The notes under the pieces: generated by a model | Databases searched by the model: none | What the model was told of the DNA's origin: nothing | The model's input: the letters and a program-made list of their open reading frames with translations, nothing else | Position numbers and translations under genes: made by a program | Shown here: piece after piece, positions 13,037-13,041 of the stretch | Layout: the number at the start of each line of letters is the position of its first letter | Numbering within the stretch: position 1 is the stretch's first letter | Assembly (NCBI GenBank): GCA_002254385.1 | Contig: NJDO01000046.1 | Location: 1 to 13,041, forward strand | DNA from: Thermoplasmatales archaeon ex4484_6 | Lineage (GTDB): Archaea > Thermoplasmatota > Penumbrarchaeia > Penumbrarchaeales > Penumbrarchaeaceae | Reading direction: 5' to 3' | DNA length: 13,041 nt

Positions 13037-13041
13037 ACTCT

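Noticed and set aside
1..13041. CRISPR array, insertion sequence, integrase or prophage signals
   Set aside because: No regularly spaced direct repeats, transposase or integrase motifs, or terminal inverted repeats were seen in any frame.

Overview
The window looks like a chromosomal segment of an archaeon. The evidence is an ABCE1/Rli1 ribosome-recycling ATPase (absent from bacteria), an archaeal COG1340-type coiled-coil protein, TATA-like boxes about 26-30 nt upstream of several start codons, and large PKD/Ig-like surface proteins rich in N-glycosylation sequons. Heavy use of AGG for Arg and GGG for Gly, PKD surface proteins and membrane proteins with cytoplasmic zinc-ribbon tails suggest a Thermoplasmatota-like lineage. 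That placement is an inference and was not tested against any database.

Layout. 1-1332 (+) is the C-terminal three quarters of ABCE1, truncated by the window edge. It meets a convergent minus-strand gene (1329-3032) with the two stop codons sharing the palindrome CTAG. That gene has no obvious family motif, but its layout resembles maltokinase/aminoglycoside-phosphotransferase-fold kinases with a degenerate catalytic loop. After a 280-bp divergent intergenic region come six plus-strand genes: larB (3319-4092), a COG1340-like coiled-coil protein (4144-5022), an endonuclease IV-like TIM-barrel protein lacking several metal ligands (5142-6014), a membrane-anchored PKD protein (6104-6964), an MFS transporter (6987-8270) and a three-helix membrane protein with a C-terminal zinc ribbon (8361-8897). 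A 282-bp convergent spacer precedes the largest gene, on the minus strand (9180-12743). It encodes a 1187-residue secreted, C-terminally anchored surface protein with two PPC-like modules, Ig/cadherin-like repeats, a PKD domain, one membrane helix and a cytoplasmic zinc ribbon.

How the genes fit together. No single pathway links them. Several plus-strand genes appear to have their own promoter in a leaderless arrangement, so the run is better read as co-directional genes than as one operon. Clear themes are the cell envelope (PKD protein, MFS transporter, two membrane proteins with zinc-ribbon tails), translation (ABCE1) and nickel-pincer cofactor synthesis (LarB, without LarC or LarE nearby). 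The densest regulatory sequence is upstream of the giant surface-protein gene: a terminator-like hairpin facing it, a perfect 14-bp palindrome, an inverted repeat bracketing the TATA-like region, and a long GC-rich leader with a hairpin and a strong Shine-Dalgarno sequence. No CRISPR array, insertion sequence, rRNA or convincing tRNA was seen.
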